Positions 37,401-46,300 of a stretch of DNA of 64,000 nucleotides are shown here, piece after piece; the stretch's first letter is position 1; every line of letters begins with the position of its first letter. A program made the position numbers and the translations under genes. The notes beneath the pieces were generated by a model, which was not told the origin of the DNA, made no database searches, and saw only the letters and a program-made list of their open reading frames with translations. This stretch comes from Petrolisthes cinctipes (taxonomy: Eukaryota; Arthropoda; Malacostraca; Decapoda; Porcellanidae), in contig JAWQEG010003724.1 in NCBI GenBank assembly GCA_033782935.1, positions 23,501-87,500 of the forward strand. Direction: 5' to 3'.

Positions 37401-40400
37401 ACATAATAAAACTGATAAGCTATAGAAGGCCTGTTAGTGTAGCTTGGTACAAAAAGAAGCTTTGTTAACTCAGACCATCTCACCCTGACTTTAGGAGGTT
37501 TGGGTGGCTTGGGTGGCTTCTTACGCTTCCTTGCCGGTGCTGCACGAGATGAATATGTCTCGTCGTCATCATCATCAGGCTCGTCATCCTCGTCATCCAG
37601 AAATGCTGTCTCATCAAAATAGTAAGGCTCCTGGGAGGGCATAAAACAAGGCTGATATGGATGATTTTACATACTGTCCTCTACTATACTGAACTTTCAT
37701 ATAGTAATACTTTATTTGTCTCCAGTGAAGATCAACAGGTATAGATAACACTTGTGGGAAAGGACTTGAGGTCAAGAAAAACTATAAATTCAATAATATC
37801 AGACAAATAATTGAAATACTGTTCATGAATGAACTGAATAAAAAAAAAAAAAAAAAATTTTACACAATGCTGAACCTGTTTTCATTAGATAGGATATTAA
37901 AAGTAATTTAACATGTTAAGGATTGTTACACATACAGAATGAATAAGAATATGACAAATATACATGTATGAAATTTGTGCAGATAACAGTACCATCTAAA
38001 AAGCCTTTGTGGACAACATTTCACTCCTGCCTTTTCAGCTTTTAACCTTCAGAAGCAGTGGAATTACCAAGTGAATAATTTTATGGGTAATATGTCTCTT
38101 CTACAGACAGTGAATGAAAGAATAATTTGGTTACAGGCTACTGGGCCTCAGAACTCTTAAGATTGTAATTAAGATACTACATGTACATATATTAAAATTA
38201 CAATAGGGTAAGAGAAGGGGATACACAGGAGGAACAACAGTAAGCACAAAGGACAAGATGGTTAACAAAAGGAACAAGTGAATAAATTCTAATATATTTT
38301 TGTGGACAAGAGTAAATTGACAGTGGCAGTGTATAATGTGGTTTACTATACTGTACCTTTGGCTCGTATGTGAAGGGAGTCTCTTCGGTGGCTACAGCAG
38401 CTGGGTTTTCTACTGTGACAATGGTGTGTTCCTCTCCCTCAGGTTCCTTCATCGCTTGCTGTAGATTGATATGCTGTAGAGTTGTAGTAGTAGTAGTAGA
38501 GTAATGGAAATATTGACAGTCATGTACCAAATATATGTACTGTATTAATTTCTAGGAGAGATATTAATTACACATTTTAAATACTGTATTACCAGAACTA
38601 TAAAGAGAAATTACTGTTATGGCACACTTACAGAGACATAACACAAAACACTAAAATACTTTACTCTCAAATATAATAACAAAACACACTTCATAAACAG
38701 TATATAACCATAGCCAAATACCAGCTTACTCATTCCATAAATCATAAAATACAGTGGTGTGGTAAATTAACCATGCACTCAAACATTTTTACGGCTAATT
38801 ACTTTATTATATAATAACTTCTTTTTGCAATAGTTCCAACAAACTGCACTAATACACAAGATAGTTGCTTGAGATATGTGCAGACTACTTATCACCTACA
38901 GTTTGTTGTGTGGCATAACACCAAGTACAATTGTAACTCTGATAAAACTTTCAACTACCAGTTTGGTATAATGATTAGCCCATTACAGTAGTTACAAAAT
39001 CCTAACTAAAGTGAAAAAATTATTTGAAATTACCCAGATACGTGAAAATATAAATGTTGAACATAGAGTACTGTATTATCAAAATTTTTATTTTTTTTTA
39101 GTCTGAAATTTTTCGAGTTGTTTGGTGCAAGTAGCATCAAAACCCTTAACTCAAGGGCTTCCCTACAGTAACGAGGTTGGCAACATTAGGGACATACAGC
39201 CATAAACCCTGCTCCAAAGCTGTTTGCTGGTGGCATCCTTGACTTGCTGGAAGAATGCCATCAGTAAGTAATGGAAAGCTAACACATGCTTTCTTGGTAA
39301 ATTATTCTAAAAAGCAAAATTAACAAACAAAACTAACAAATGCTTGGCCACACAGTTTTAACTTCAAACTGAATAATCAACTGCGACAAATATTTAAATC
39401 ACATTCATTACAGCACTGTACAGTACTGTACTAAGAAAATAGCACAAAAACTGAAAAGTAAACATATTTATATGATGATGAAAGAGACATGCAATTTGAG
39501 AGGGTTAGAGATTGCAAACTGGAGGTTACAGATAATCACAACACTGTGCCACAAAGCAACCTATCTATACTAAGGTACTTTGCATCTTGGCACATTCTGG
39601 ATGGCTTGGTAGCCTCACATATATTAATAGCATCTTAACCCTCTTAAAGCAACAGCCAAAGATATGTGTTGAATGTCAGTGTATTTCATGCTGTTAATTA
39701 AGGGCAGACTCATGTTGGTAAACTGGAGGGCTACTGATTCCTCAAAACTATGCCAGGAAACCGATGACCTCAATGTTACTATCAAGGCATCTGTTTTGTG
39801 GCACAGTTTGGAGAATCAGTTGCCTTCCAAGTCACCAACAACAAGACAGTCTCCTCACACATTGCTTGGGAAAATGAAAATTAAAAATTCCTCCAAAATG
39901 TGCAACAAATCAGACTTCCTAAACCTTGGTACAGAATGGTAGTCTGCTTTGTATCACAGATTGGAAGATTCAATAACCTCAAAGTCCCCTCTTAACTCAT
40001 GTCTGCACATGCTCAGTTATGTATCACTTTTTTCTTTAACGGTACTGGTACATGCTTCATATTATACTGTATATACTTGATGTTTGCAACTGTGTACCTT
40101 TTTCAAGAGCCAGTGCTGAAGTAGGTGCAGGGAGAAAGTGTAAACATTTTAGAATTTTTACAGAAGTACTGTAATGGCATAAAAAATTATTATTTATTCA
40201 GTTCAATAAAGTTACTGCTTTTCTATTACCTACAAGTGTTATATTAATAAGTTTCGTTTTCTTAATAATCAGCTATTAATAAGTTTAGGTTTCTTAATAA
40301 CCAGCATTCTCCAAGACATACCTCTAACATGTGGTATTGTAGATGCTAGGCTGAATTCTCATTCTAATCTTATAAATGCCTTAACTTTTCAGCAAAACTA

Positions 40401-42579
40401 TCTAGAAAAGTAATTTACAGGACTGACTTTAAGGGGGTAGTATACTTTTGGTACATTAGAGTGCCTTGATTCCTTCAAAATATGTTATGAAACAGGACAA
40501 GGTGAACAAAAATAATTGTGTCCTGTTACTTGGGAGAGTTCAGAAGAATTAGTTGCTCCAGATTCTCCACAAACAACATGGTACTGTATAACTCTGAAAT
40601 TTTTTCACTTCTGGAGGCTATCTCTCATAAAGTTGAATTAAACTTAGTGGCAATAATTTCCTTGTATAAGGCCCTCTGTCATTCAACTTGTTGAGAAAAG
40701 GAAAATATGATTAGTATGAAAGTTTCAAGTGTGTTAACGTGTCAGTACAGTACAGCACTATGAGTGAAAAACAAACCTTCAGTATCCAGGGATGTATGAA
40801 TGGAAGGGAACTATGCATGTGAAAATTATTGCAAAATTACCCACATCTGCTCTCTATTTCCACCAATATAAAAACTGACAGAAGGAATTAAGGTTAAGAT
40901 TATAATGAAATCCTGTATTAATAAAATGTGCCATTAATTCTATGATATACTCTATACATGCTGCTCTGTTTCCTGTTTACCTGGTGAGCAAGCGCCATGT
41001 ATGACCTTTTGCGACAACACCAGCGTTGTGAAGGATACACATACAGTTGCCCCTCTACCGTGCCTGGCATTCGATGCCGTGCACTCATGTACAGTTTACA
41101 TGGGTTCTGTGCTATTCCTGCAAATATACATACCAGTAACGGTGTTAGATTATTTGTAAATGGAGATATTAAAGTTATTCAAATTCTTATTCTTGCAAAG
41201 TGTAAACTAATTTATTATAAACTGGTTCTATTCTTTGACAGACCATACCGTACAGTATGTAACAATGAACAGAGTTATGCTGCAGTAGTTGGTAAAGGTT
41301 TGGTCACAGGATATGAAGTAACATTATGTTTTATGTAGTAAATCTGTAAAATTTCTGTCTTTCCTTGAGCACTTACCGGTCTGGGAGTCGAGAAAGGGGA
41401 GGCGTGTCTTGCGTTCCTTCATGAGCCTCACATTGTAGTTGGCACTGTTGATCATCAGTGAGCGGTATTGAACATCTTGGAGAAAACTAGAAAGGAAAGT
41501 AAGTGTCAGGCTAGCGACACAAATATGAAAACTAGAAAGGAACACAACTGTTATCAACACAAATACAAAAACTAGAATAGAATATAATTATTAGTAACAC
41601 AAATATGAAAACCAGAAAGGAATATAACTGTTAGCGACACAAATATGAAAACTAAAAAGGAACACATTTGTTAGTGACGCAAATATGAAAATTAGAAGAA
41701 AGGAATACAATTGTTAGCAATACAAATATGAAAACTAGAAAGGAATTGGAACTGTTAGACACAAAATAACAAACCAGAAAGGACCACATTTTTTAGCGTC
41801 CCACATCCTTCCCTTCAATCATGAGTTATACATAACAATAATTACCATACTTGGACTAACTATGATTGAATATTAATTGTATACATACTAAATAATCAAA
41901 TAGAAAAAATTACCAAAGCTCTTTACTGGCTATTATCTATCTATCACATTAAGGTACATTAGAGTGCCTTGATTCCTCCAAACCATATGACAAAAACAGA
42001 AAAACATAACCAATGAATAAGTATATAATATCATGCTGCTTGGAATAATTTGGAAGAAGCATTTATCTAGATTTACCACCAACAACAACACTGTACTATA
42101 ATTATACCCCTGTAATTAAAATAAGCTACCTTCCAAAGTTGCATAATTAATCAATCAATCTTCTACTATGTCAATAACTAACACTAGTATATATTAACAC
42201 TGGGGAGTAGGGTTGGTACTTCCCCTTCTCCACACAGCATCACCATGTCTGTGTAAACTCATCCAACAATCAAACAAGATGGATTAAATTACTCGGGCTC
42301 CAGCTTTGGGGTCCCATACAGCAAGCCTCCTTTGTCCTTGTCTGCGTCTCTGGCTTCCACACCTTCCATCCACCTCTCACACAGGACCTCTCACAAACAC
42401 GTATAGGGTGAGCTGCAAGTCCTGGCAAGGGTTCTAGGGTGAAGTGGTAGGCCAGACAGAGGGACGAGTCAACACAGTGAGGATAAGGCAGGACAAGCAA
42501 GTGTCACAATCAGCTGTCCCCATCACTATACTCACCTGCTGATTTTCTCCAAATTTGACTGCACTAGTGTGTCTGCCAT
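22338..42579 (-). CDS. DPF2: DPF-family (d4/requiem) double-PHD protein, 12 coding exons
   Basis: DPF proteins are BAF (SWI/SNF) subunits whose tandem PHD fingers read acylated histone H3. Exons in coding order: 42536-42579, 41377-41486, 40981-41117, 38357-38473, 37484-37630, 37025-37124, 33550-33840, 29723-30012, 29140-29211, 28401-28533, 22709-22821, 22338-22466. All junctions are GT-AG with matching phases, giving about 560 aa. The Requiem N-terminal domain (residues 1-90) contains [20 protein letters not shown] and [11 protein letters not shown]. An acidic stretch with basic PPK repeats (about 140-185) follows, then one C2H2 finger (C217, C220, two His near 233-238), then a long Gly/Ser/Pro linker, then PHD1 from about 452 and PHD2 to about 556. 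The fingers cover [39 protein letters not shown] and [15 protein letters not shown]. It is longer than human DPF2 (391 aa), mainly through the linker. The gene name follows the family; arthropods usually have one member (d4). Confidence 0.92.
22709..22821 (-). CDS. DPF2: DPF coding exon 11 (PHD1/PHD2 junction)
   Basis: It encodes [20 protein letters not shown], then [17 protein letters not shown], joining PHD1 to PHD2. A 2-nt overhang completes the Gly codon from exon 10; the donor GAT|GTGAGT is in phase 0. Confidence 0.93.
22822..28400 (-). other. DPF intron 11
   Basis: About 5.6 kb of AT-rich intron. It contains an imperfect palindromic MITE at 27384-27604. A pyrimidine-rich minus-strand stretch ends in a donor-like AAC|GTAAGT near 25720, but no matching acceptor or conserved peptide was found. 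No other gene was seen. Confidence 0.6.
27384..27604. mobile_element. Imperfect TA-flanked palindromic MITE (about 220 bp)
   Basis: The left end has GTCGGTTCGGCTATTACACG; the right end reads, inverted, GCCGGCAGAGCTATTACATG, and both ends carry TACAGTA/GTACAGTA. TATCGCAC(A/T)ATG also occurs twice inside. Boundaries are approximate. Confidence 0.55.
28401..28533 (-). CDS. DPF2: DPF coding exon 10 (PHD1 first half)
   Basis: It encodes [18 protein letters not shown], then [13 protein letters not shown], with the first zinc ligands of PHD1. The acceptor is TTCCATAG and the donor TCTG|GTGAGC, phase 1. Confidence 0.93.
29140..29211 (-). CDS. DPF2: DPF coding exon 9
   Basis: A 72-bp exon between TTTGTGCAG and AAG|GTATGT, phase 0 at both ends, encoding [14 protein letters not shown] and DAKPSGRK, a basic linker before PHD1. 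Being symmetric, it could be skipped without changing frame. Confidence 0.8.
29723..30012 (-). CDS. DPF2: DPF coding exon 8 (Gly/Ser/Pro linker)
   Basis: It encodes a Gly/Ser-rich tract ([18 protein letters not shown]), then a Pro-rich segment ending [12 protein letters not shown]. The acceptor is ATTACTCAG and the donor CAG|GTAAGA. It has no counterpart known to me in vertebrate DPF2 and is the main cause of the extra length. Confidence 0.82.
30013..33549 (-). other. DPF intron 7
   Basis: About 3.5 kb, AT-rich, with many TACTGTAC words (about 30476-30505 and 31973-31992). It contains the second 73-bp hairpin at 31553-31625 and, around 30120-30230, a segment sharing CTGTTTTGTGGCACAGT with 39790-39830. 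No exon was seen. Confidence 0.6.
31553..31625. mobile_element. 73-bp TA-flanked hairpin MITE, copy 2
   Basis: TACAGTCGCGGCACATAGTC pairs with GACTATGTGCCACGACTGTA with essentially one mismatch. It is the same length as the copy at 4268-4340. Confidence 0.85.
33550..33840 (-). CDS. DPF2: DPF coding exon 7 (C2H2 finger second part)
   Basis: It begins [20 protein letters not shown], completing the C2H2 finger begun in exon 6 (YECQ). Gly-rich and Pro-rich runs ([12 protein letters not shown]) follow, then [17 protein letters not shown]. The acceptor is CACCTTGCAG and the donor ACTG|GTATGA, phase 1. It is GC-rich compared with the surrounding introns. Confidence 0.88.
33841..37024 (-). other. 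DPF intron 6
   Basis: About 3.2 kb of AT-rich intron with TACTGTAC words (34096 and 35844). No exon or clear mobile element was seen. Confidence 0.6.
37025..37124 (-). CDS. DPF2: DPF coding exon 6 (C2H2 finger first part)
   Basis: It encodes [16 protein letters not shown] through APGKPYECQ. The first zinc Cys is here and the rest of the finger is in exon 7. The acceptor is TACCTTAG and the donor CAGC|GTGAGT, phase 1. Confidence 0.87.
37484..37630 (-). CDS. DPF2: DPF coding exon 5 (acidic/basic region)
   Basis: It encodes [16 protein letters not shown] and further acidic residues, then [17 protein letters not shown]. The acidic block followed by a basic, NLS-like block parallels the DDFLDDLDDEDY region of vertebrate DPF proteins. 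Both ends are phase 0. Confidence 0.87.
38357..38473 (-). CDS. DPF2: DPF coding exon 4, two possible acceptors
   Basis: It encodes (HINLQ)[14 protein letters not shown], then [18 protein letters not shown]. Two identical CTACAG acceptors, 15 bp apart, would start the exon at 38473 or 38458. Both are phase 0 and differ by five residues. The donor is AAG|GTACAG. Confidence 0.8.
38474..40980 (-). other. DPF intron 3
   Basis: About 2.5 kb, AT-rich. It contains a TTAA MITE copy at 40429-40593, and diverged repeat sequence at about 39715-39990 sharing GATTCCTCAAA and TTTTGTGGCACAG with other repeats here. No exon was seen. Confidence 0.6.
40429..40593 (+). mobile_element. TTAA MITE, copy C
   Basis: It starts TTAAGGGGGTAGTATACTTT, then GGTACATTAGAGTGCCTTG, and later GTTGCTCCAGATT, in the family order. 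The right end has decayed; the last recognisable piece is GGTACTGTATA. Confidence 0.7.
40981..41117 (-). CDS. DPF2: DPF coding exon 3 (Requiem domain)
   Basis: It encodes [18 protein letters not shown], then [12 protein letters not shown] and [11 protein letters not shown], matching the conserved QLYxYPxxRW part of the Requiem domain. The acceptor is ATTTGCAG and the donor CAG|GTAAAC, phase 0. Confidence 0.9.
41377..41486 (-). CDS. DPF2: DPF coding exon 2 (Requiem domain)
   Basis: It encodes [18 protein letters not shown], then [18 protein letters not shown]. The acceptor TTCCTTTCTAG is itself the first unit of a tandem repeat running upstream (41483-41800). The donor is ACCG|GTAAGT, phase 1. 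Confidence 0.92.
41483..41800. repeat. About 40-bp minisatellite overlapping the exon 2 acceptor
   Basis: Units begin AAAACTAGAAAGGAA (or close variants) at 41483, 41528, 41568, 41608, 41648, 41688, 41731 and about 41771, with ACACAAATATG between them. On the minus (gene) strand each unit carries TTCCTTTCTAG or a variant, a copy of the exon 2 3' splice site. Confidence 0.88.
41949..42118 (+). mobile_element. TTAA MITE, copy D
   Basis: It starts TTAAGGTACATTAGAGTGCC, lacking the first outer bases, and continues through TTGATTCCTCCAAAC, GGAATAATTTGG and GATTTACCACCAACAAC to a decayed right end TATACCCCTGTAATTAA. It lies in DPF intron 1. Confidence 0.7.
42536..42579 (-). CDS. DPF2: DPF coding exon 1
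   Basis: ATG at 42579 starts [14 protein letters not shown]; the donor AGCAG|GTGAGT leaves phase 2, completed by exon 2. The short N-terminus before the Requiem motif is as expected for the family. Confidence 0.82.
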
Positions 42580-43328
42580 GGCTGTAAGCACTCTATGGGT
42601 TATGAGGGGTGTGGAGATGGGGATGTATGGGTCACCTAGGTGTTAAATAGTGGCGTCCATTAGTAATTAGTTGGCCAGGCTTCGACCCATTTGTTTACTA
42701 GTGTCCTGCGTCCGGCTCACACCCTCGACTTCAGCACATTTATGCTTTATTTCAGGCCAAACTTCATGATATACAGCTAAATTCTATAATAGGTGTAATG
42801 TTTTTAACTACCAACTAATTGCATTGGCATTTCATATTGCATTATAAAATTACAATAATAAAATATGCAAAGTGAACTTTATCATCTTCCAAGCCTTTCG
42901 GACAAATATTTGCGTGCATATCTATAAGGGAAAATAAAACTCGTGGAGGTGCCATCTGAGTGAGAGCCACATGTCTGGCGTGTGAAGTAAAGTAGCTTCA
43001 ACTATTTTGGAAAGAAATATTTCTGCTGATATTTTGTGCTTGTGGCGTCCGACTCTTTATGAGGTACCGGCTTCGAATTCATCCTCAATATTTGAACTGC
43101 AATATTTACATTACACGAATAAATCATTATAAAAGCACTATCCCCACATTAGAAATATATCTATACCAGTAAGTTACCTTGGTATGTAATTTGATAATGG
43201 TCTAAAACTTTGCAATGTTTTATTTGACCATGGGAATCGGACATTAGTCGATACCTTGAGGGCCGCCGCGCGCAGAGTCTCGGCGTCCTCTGTAATTTAT
43301 GAGCTTCGCCTTTTCTTTTTAGGCCAAA
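42580..43328. promoter_or_regulatory. Divergent DPF/PCNP promoter region
   Basis: The DPF and PCNP start codons point away from each other across about 750 bp. A GC-rich patch (GGGCCGCCGCGCGCAGAG, about 43260) lies shortly before the PCNP start in otherwise AT-rich DNA. No TATA box was assigned. The role is inferred from gene arrangement. Confidence 0.5.
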
Positions 43329-43344
43329 ATGAGTAGGAGAGAAG
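43329..43344 (+). CDS. PCNP: PCNP coding exon 1 (proposed)
   Basis: ATGAGTAGGAGAGAAG|GTAGAG supplies MSRRE plus one base, completing the GAG codon at the exon 2 acceptor. It follows a GC-rich patch. Another upstream exon is possible. Confidence 0.5.
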
Positions 43345-46300
43345 GTAGAGTGACACGCCTTTATCCATTCACACTGATGTCATCCATTTACAAGTGGTGT
43401 GAGCATGGTGTATTAAAGGGAAGGAAGGTGTAAAGGTGTGGTGTGTTAGGGTATAATAATGTCATCTTGTTGGTGGAGCTGTAAACATTTGGACACCCCT
43501 TATAGGAAGGAATATAGAGCCTTTGTTTTATACCTCACTCATCACACTCCACCACCTCTTGTCTTGTGGTTAGGGATGGACAGTAACATACCAACAACAT
43601 GACTTGATGTTATAATTGTTGTTGTTTTTGTGTAATTCCCTCTAAAGGTTAATAATAATAACAACAACTATGGGTTATATAGACGAGATGTATATTACCG
43701 TATACTGTTAACAAATTATGCCGGTAATATTGTATCTTGAGTCAATCATATTATAAACATTAAATTAAACATATTAGGTATTGTACAAGATTCTATGACA
43801 TTTTCTATGGTATTTCCCAGGACAGTCATTCATTTATAGAGGTATATAGTACTTCATTTATTATTGGTTAGGTTATTATTGTCATCAAAAATTATGTGGC
43901 TTCCTATACTGTACATCTTATGACGGGGGTCAAGGGTAGTACAGTGGTAACTTCAGTGTTCTTGTTATTTTATCAATGTCATATGTCCTTTATGTTTCTA
44001 GGACTACTGAAATATAATTTTGATAAATATTGAAAGAATTACCGTTATTGCTTACGGTTTTTCTACCTTCATTACCCACTTATTTAGACTATTCTAAGAC
44101 TTTTTTCTTCTATGGCATTTCCTCTGCAAATGCCCCATTTCCAAGATAGGGCATATTCAAACTGGGCATTTTGAATTTAGCCTGACCTAACCTAACCTAA
44201 CCTAGACCGCATCAGACTACCGGGACCTAACCTGGGCAGACTACCGGGACCTAACCTGGGCAAACTACCGGGAAATAACCTTGGTATAGTACAGGAAATG
44301 ACCGGGGCAAAATACTGGGACCTAGCTGGATCTGGCAACACTGCTACAAAACGGTAATTCTTTCAATAAATACCTATTAATTTTGGTATATTTTCACGTT
44401 CAGTCGGCAGCAAAAGTCATGTCGCCTCAATCAGCACTTCTTGAAGGAAAATATAAGGGTTAATTAATCATTGAACAAACATATTCACCAAACAGGATTG
44501 CAATTTCCCCTGGACGGTCGGGGCTTATATTTCCATACTGTAACTTTCGACTTGACAGATGTAGCGACACGACTTTTGCCGCCGACTCTACCTCTCCATT
44601 GGGTTACATTACCTGTAGAGATGTGGCCAATGCTTTTAAGAGTTTTGGCACCCCTTTCGACCCGTACAATCTATATAACCTAATCTATAACCTACAGTCT
44701 ATAACCTACATTCTACATACCTGACATTAGTTGGGTTAGATTTTCTTTCCACTCTCATGCTTGGTCAATTCAGTCAAACAATTACTGTAGATTACTAGTG
44801 GTGTAGATGGCTACCCAACAGAACCTCTGATATTATGATATGAGGGAAAACTACGAAGCATTTCACAGTAATGAAATGTTCATGTGGTATATAAGTTAAT
44901 GCCCTGTATGGAGTATCATATGTTTCCCATGTGTGGCCTGTCATCACATAAGCTCTCCTCCTCTTAATGATTCACTGTAGCATCTCTTTCTCGCCATCAC
45001 AAAGTTGTTCAACTCTCACTCTCTCTTCTGTCTCCGTTGCTCTTCTGAACTGTCTCAAGGTATGCTTCCTTCCCTTAAGAGAGCATACAACATCCAAGCA
45101 TCTACCATATGGGTTTTATTGTACCAGGACATGTGTTACAGGTTAGGCAATAAATTACCCAATGACAGAAGAAAGTTACAATCTTCATTTCCATGGCTGG
45201 TTCATTTCATGTCTTTACGAGAGCAGTGACGTTAACTGAGTTTGTGTGCGTGTGTTGATAATTTGTTACTAATGCAAATGTGGTAAAAACCTTTCAAAGC
45301 TGAAGAATAAACAACAGCTATTATAATATTATGAATACAGGATATTATTGTGAATGGTTACTTCAAAGCCAAATTAAGTGTATCATGTTAGTTACTTGGT
45401 ACGGTATATTATACACGTGCTTGGTACCAGCGGCGTCGCTGTTCTCACAGGTTTCTTTATCTCACCTTCGCCAGTGTTTATCTCCAGAGACGTCCGTGAC
45501 GGAGCGGTCGTCTGCTACCAAGCGACCGGCGGGAGAGGAGGAGGAGGGGGGGGATGAGGAGGAAATTGTGGAAGGACCAAAGAAAAAGATAAGTTTTGGG
45601 CTCAGCAAACCCAAAGGGACAGCAGGGCTGGTGATGCCTGCCAAGAAGCCATTGGGGGGAATATCCATCAAACTTGGCCAAGCACAGGTGAGTGTTACAT
45701 ACTATAATGACAACACAACAATCTTCTTCTGCAACTTTGATAATCCCACATCTAAGATAATATTACAATGGTGTCACAGACACCTTCCCACTGTTACTGG
45801 CCTCAAAAAAATGCTGGTACTGTATATGTATTAATTAATAAAGAAGAATAAAAATTCATATACTGTATGCACCCTTATCAAGTACAATATACCACACAAT
45901 ATGTTCTTATGACATTGTCTTTATTAATGTTACTTTGGCTTGTTCATAGAATATTTCATTCTGGGTAAACCTTACCCAGTAATAGCAGGTGAGTGGAAGG
46001 ACACAGTATTATGTCTCTGAAATTTATTTCATGATTGTTTAATAGATTTCTTACTTGTAGCAAGACTAGCACATTAATGTACTGTTACTGCCACTTAATG
46101 TTATGATGTTTTCCTTGGAGATTATAGACTTTCAATGGCATATTATTAGAGTCCAAAATTCTTTATGTGGCTTGCCTATTCTTTATATTTCTGGCTAACT
46201 GAGTGACTATGTCATTAGTTCTTGTATAATATGTCAATACTGTAGTACAATAATAGCATTTTGAGTGTATTTTGTAAATCTATGGACCTAATACACTTAA

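Larger units (their letters stand above)
44029..44367. mobile_element. TIR element ending ATTGAAAGAATTACCGTT
   Basis: The ends ATTGAAAGAATTACCGTT and its inverse AACGGTAATTCTTTCAAT are perfect 18-bp inverted repeats, each flanked by AAAT (possible 4-bp duplication). Inside lie a CCTAA run (44186-44204) and a 24-bp tandem repeat. It lies in PCNP intron 1; the left part recurs at 1851-1961. Confidence 0.75.

Noticed and set aside
41483..41800. CRISPR-like array
   Set aside because: The regular 40-bp unit has no unique spacers, and the locus is a eukaryotic intron; it is a minisatellite.
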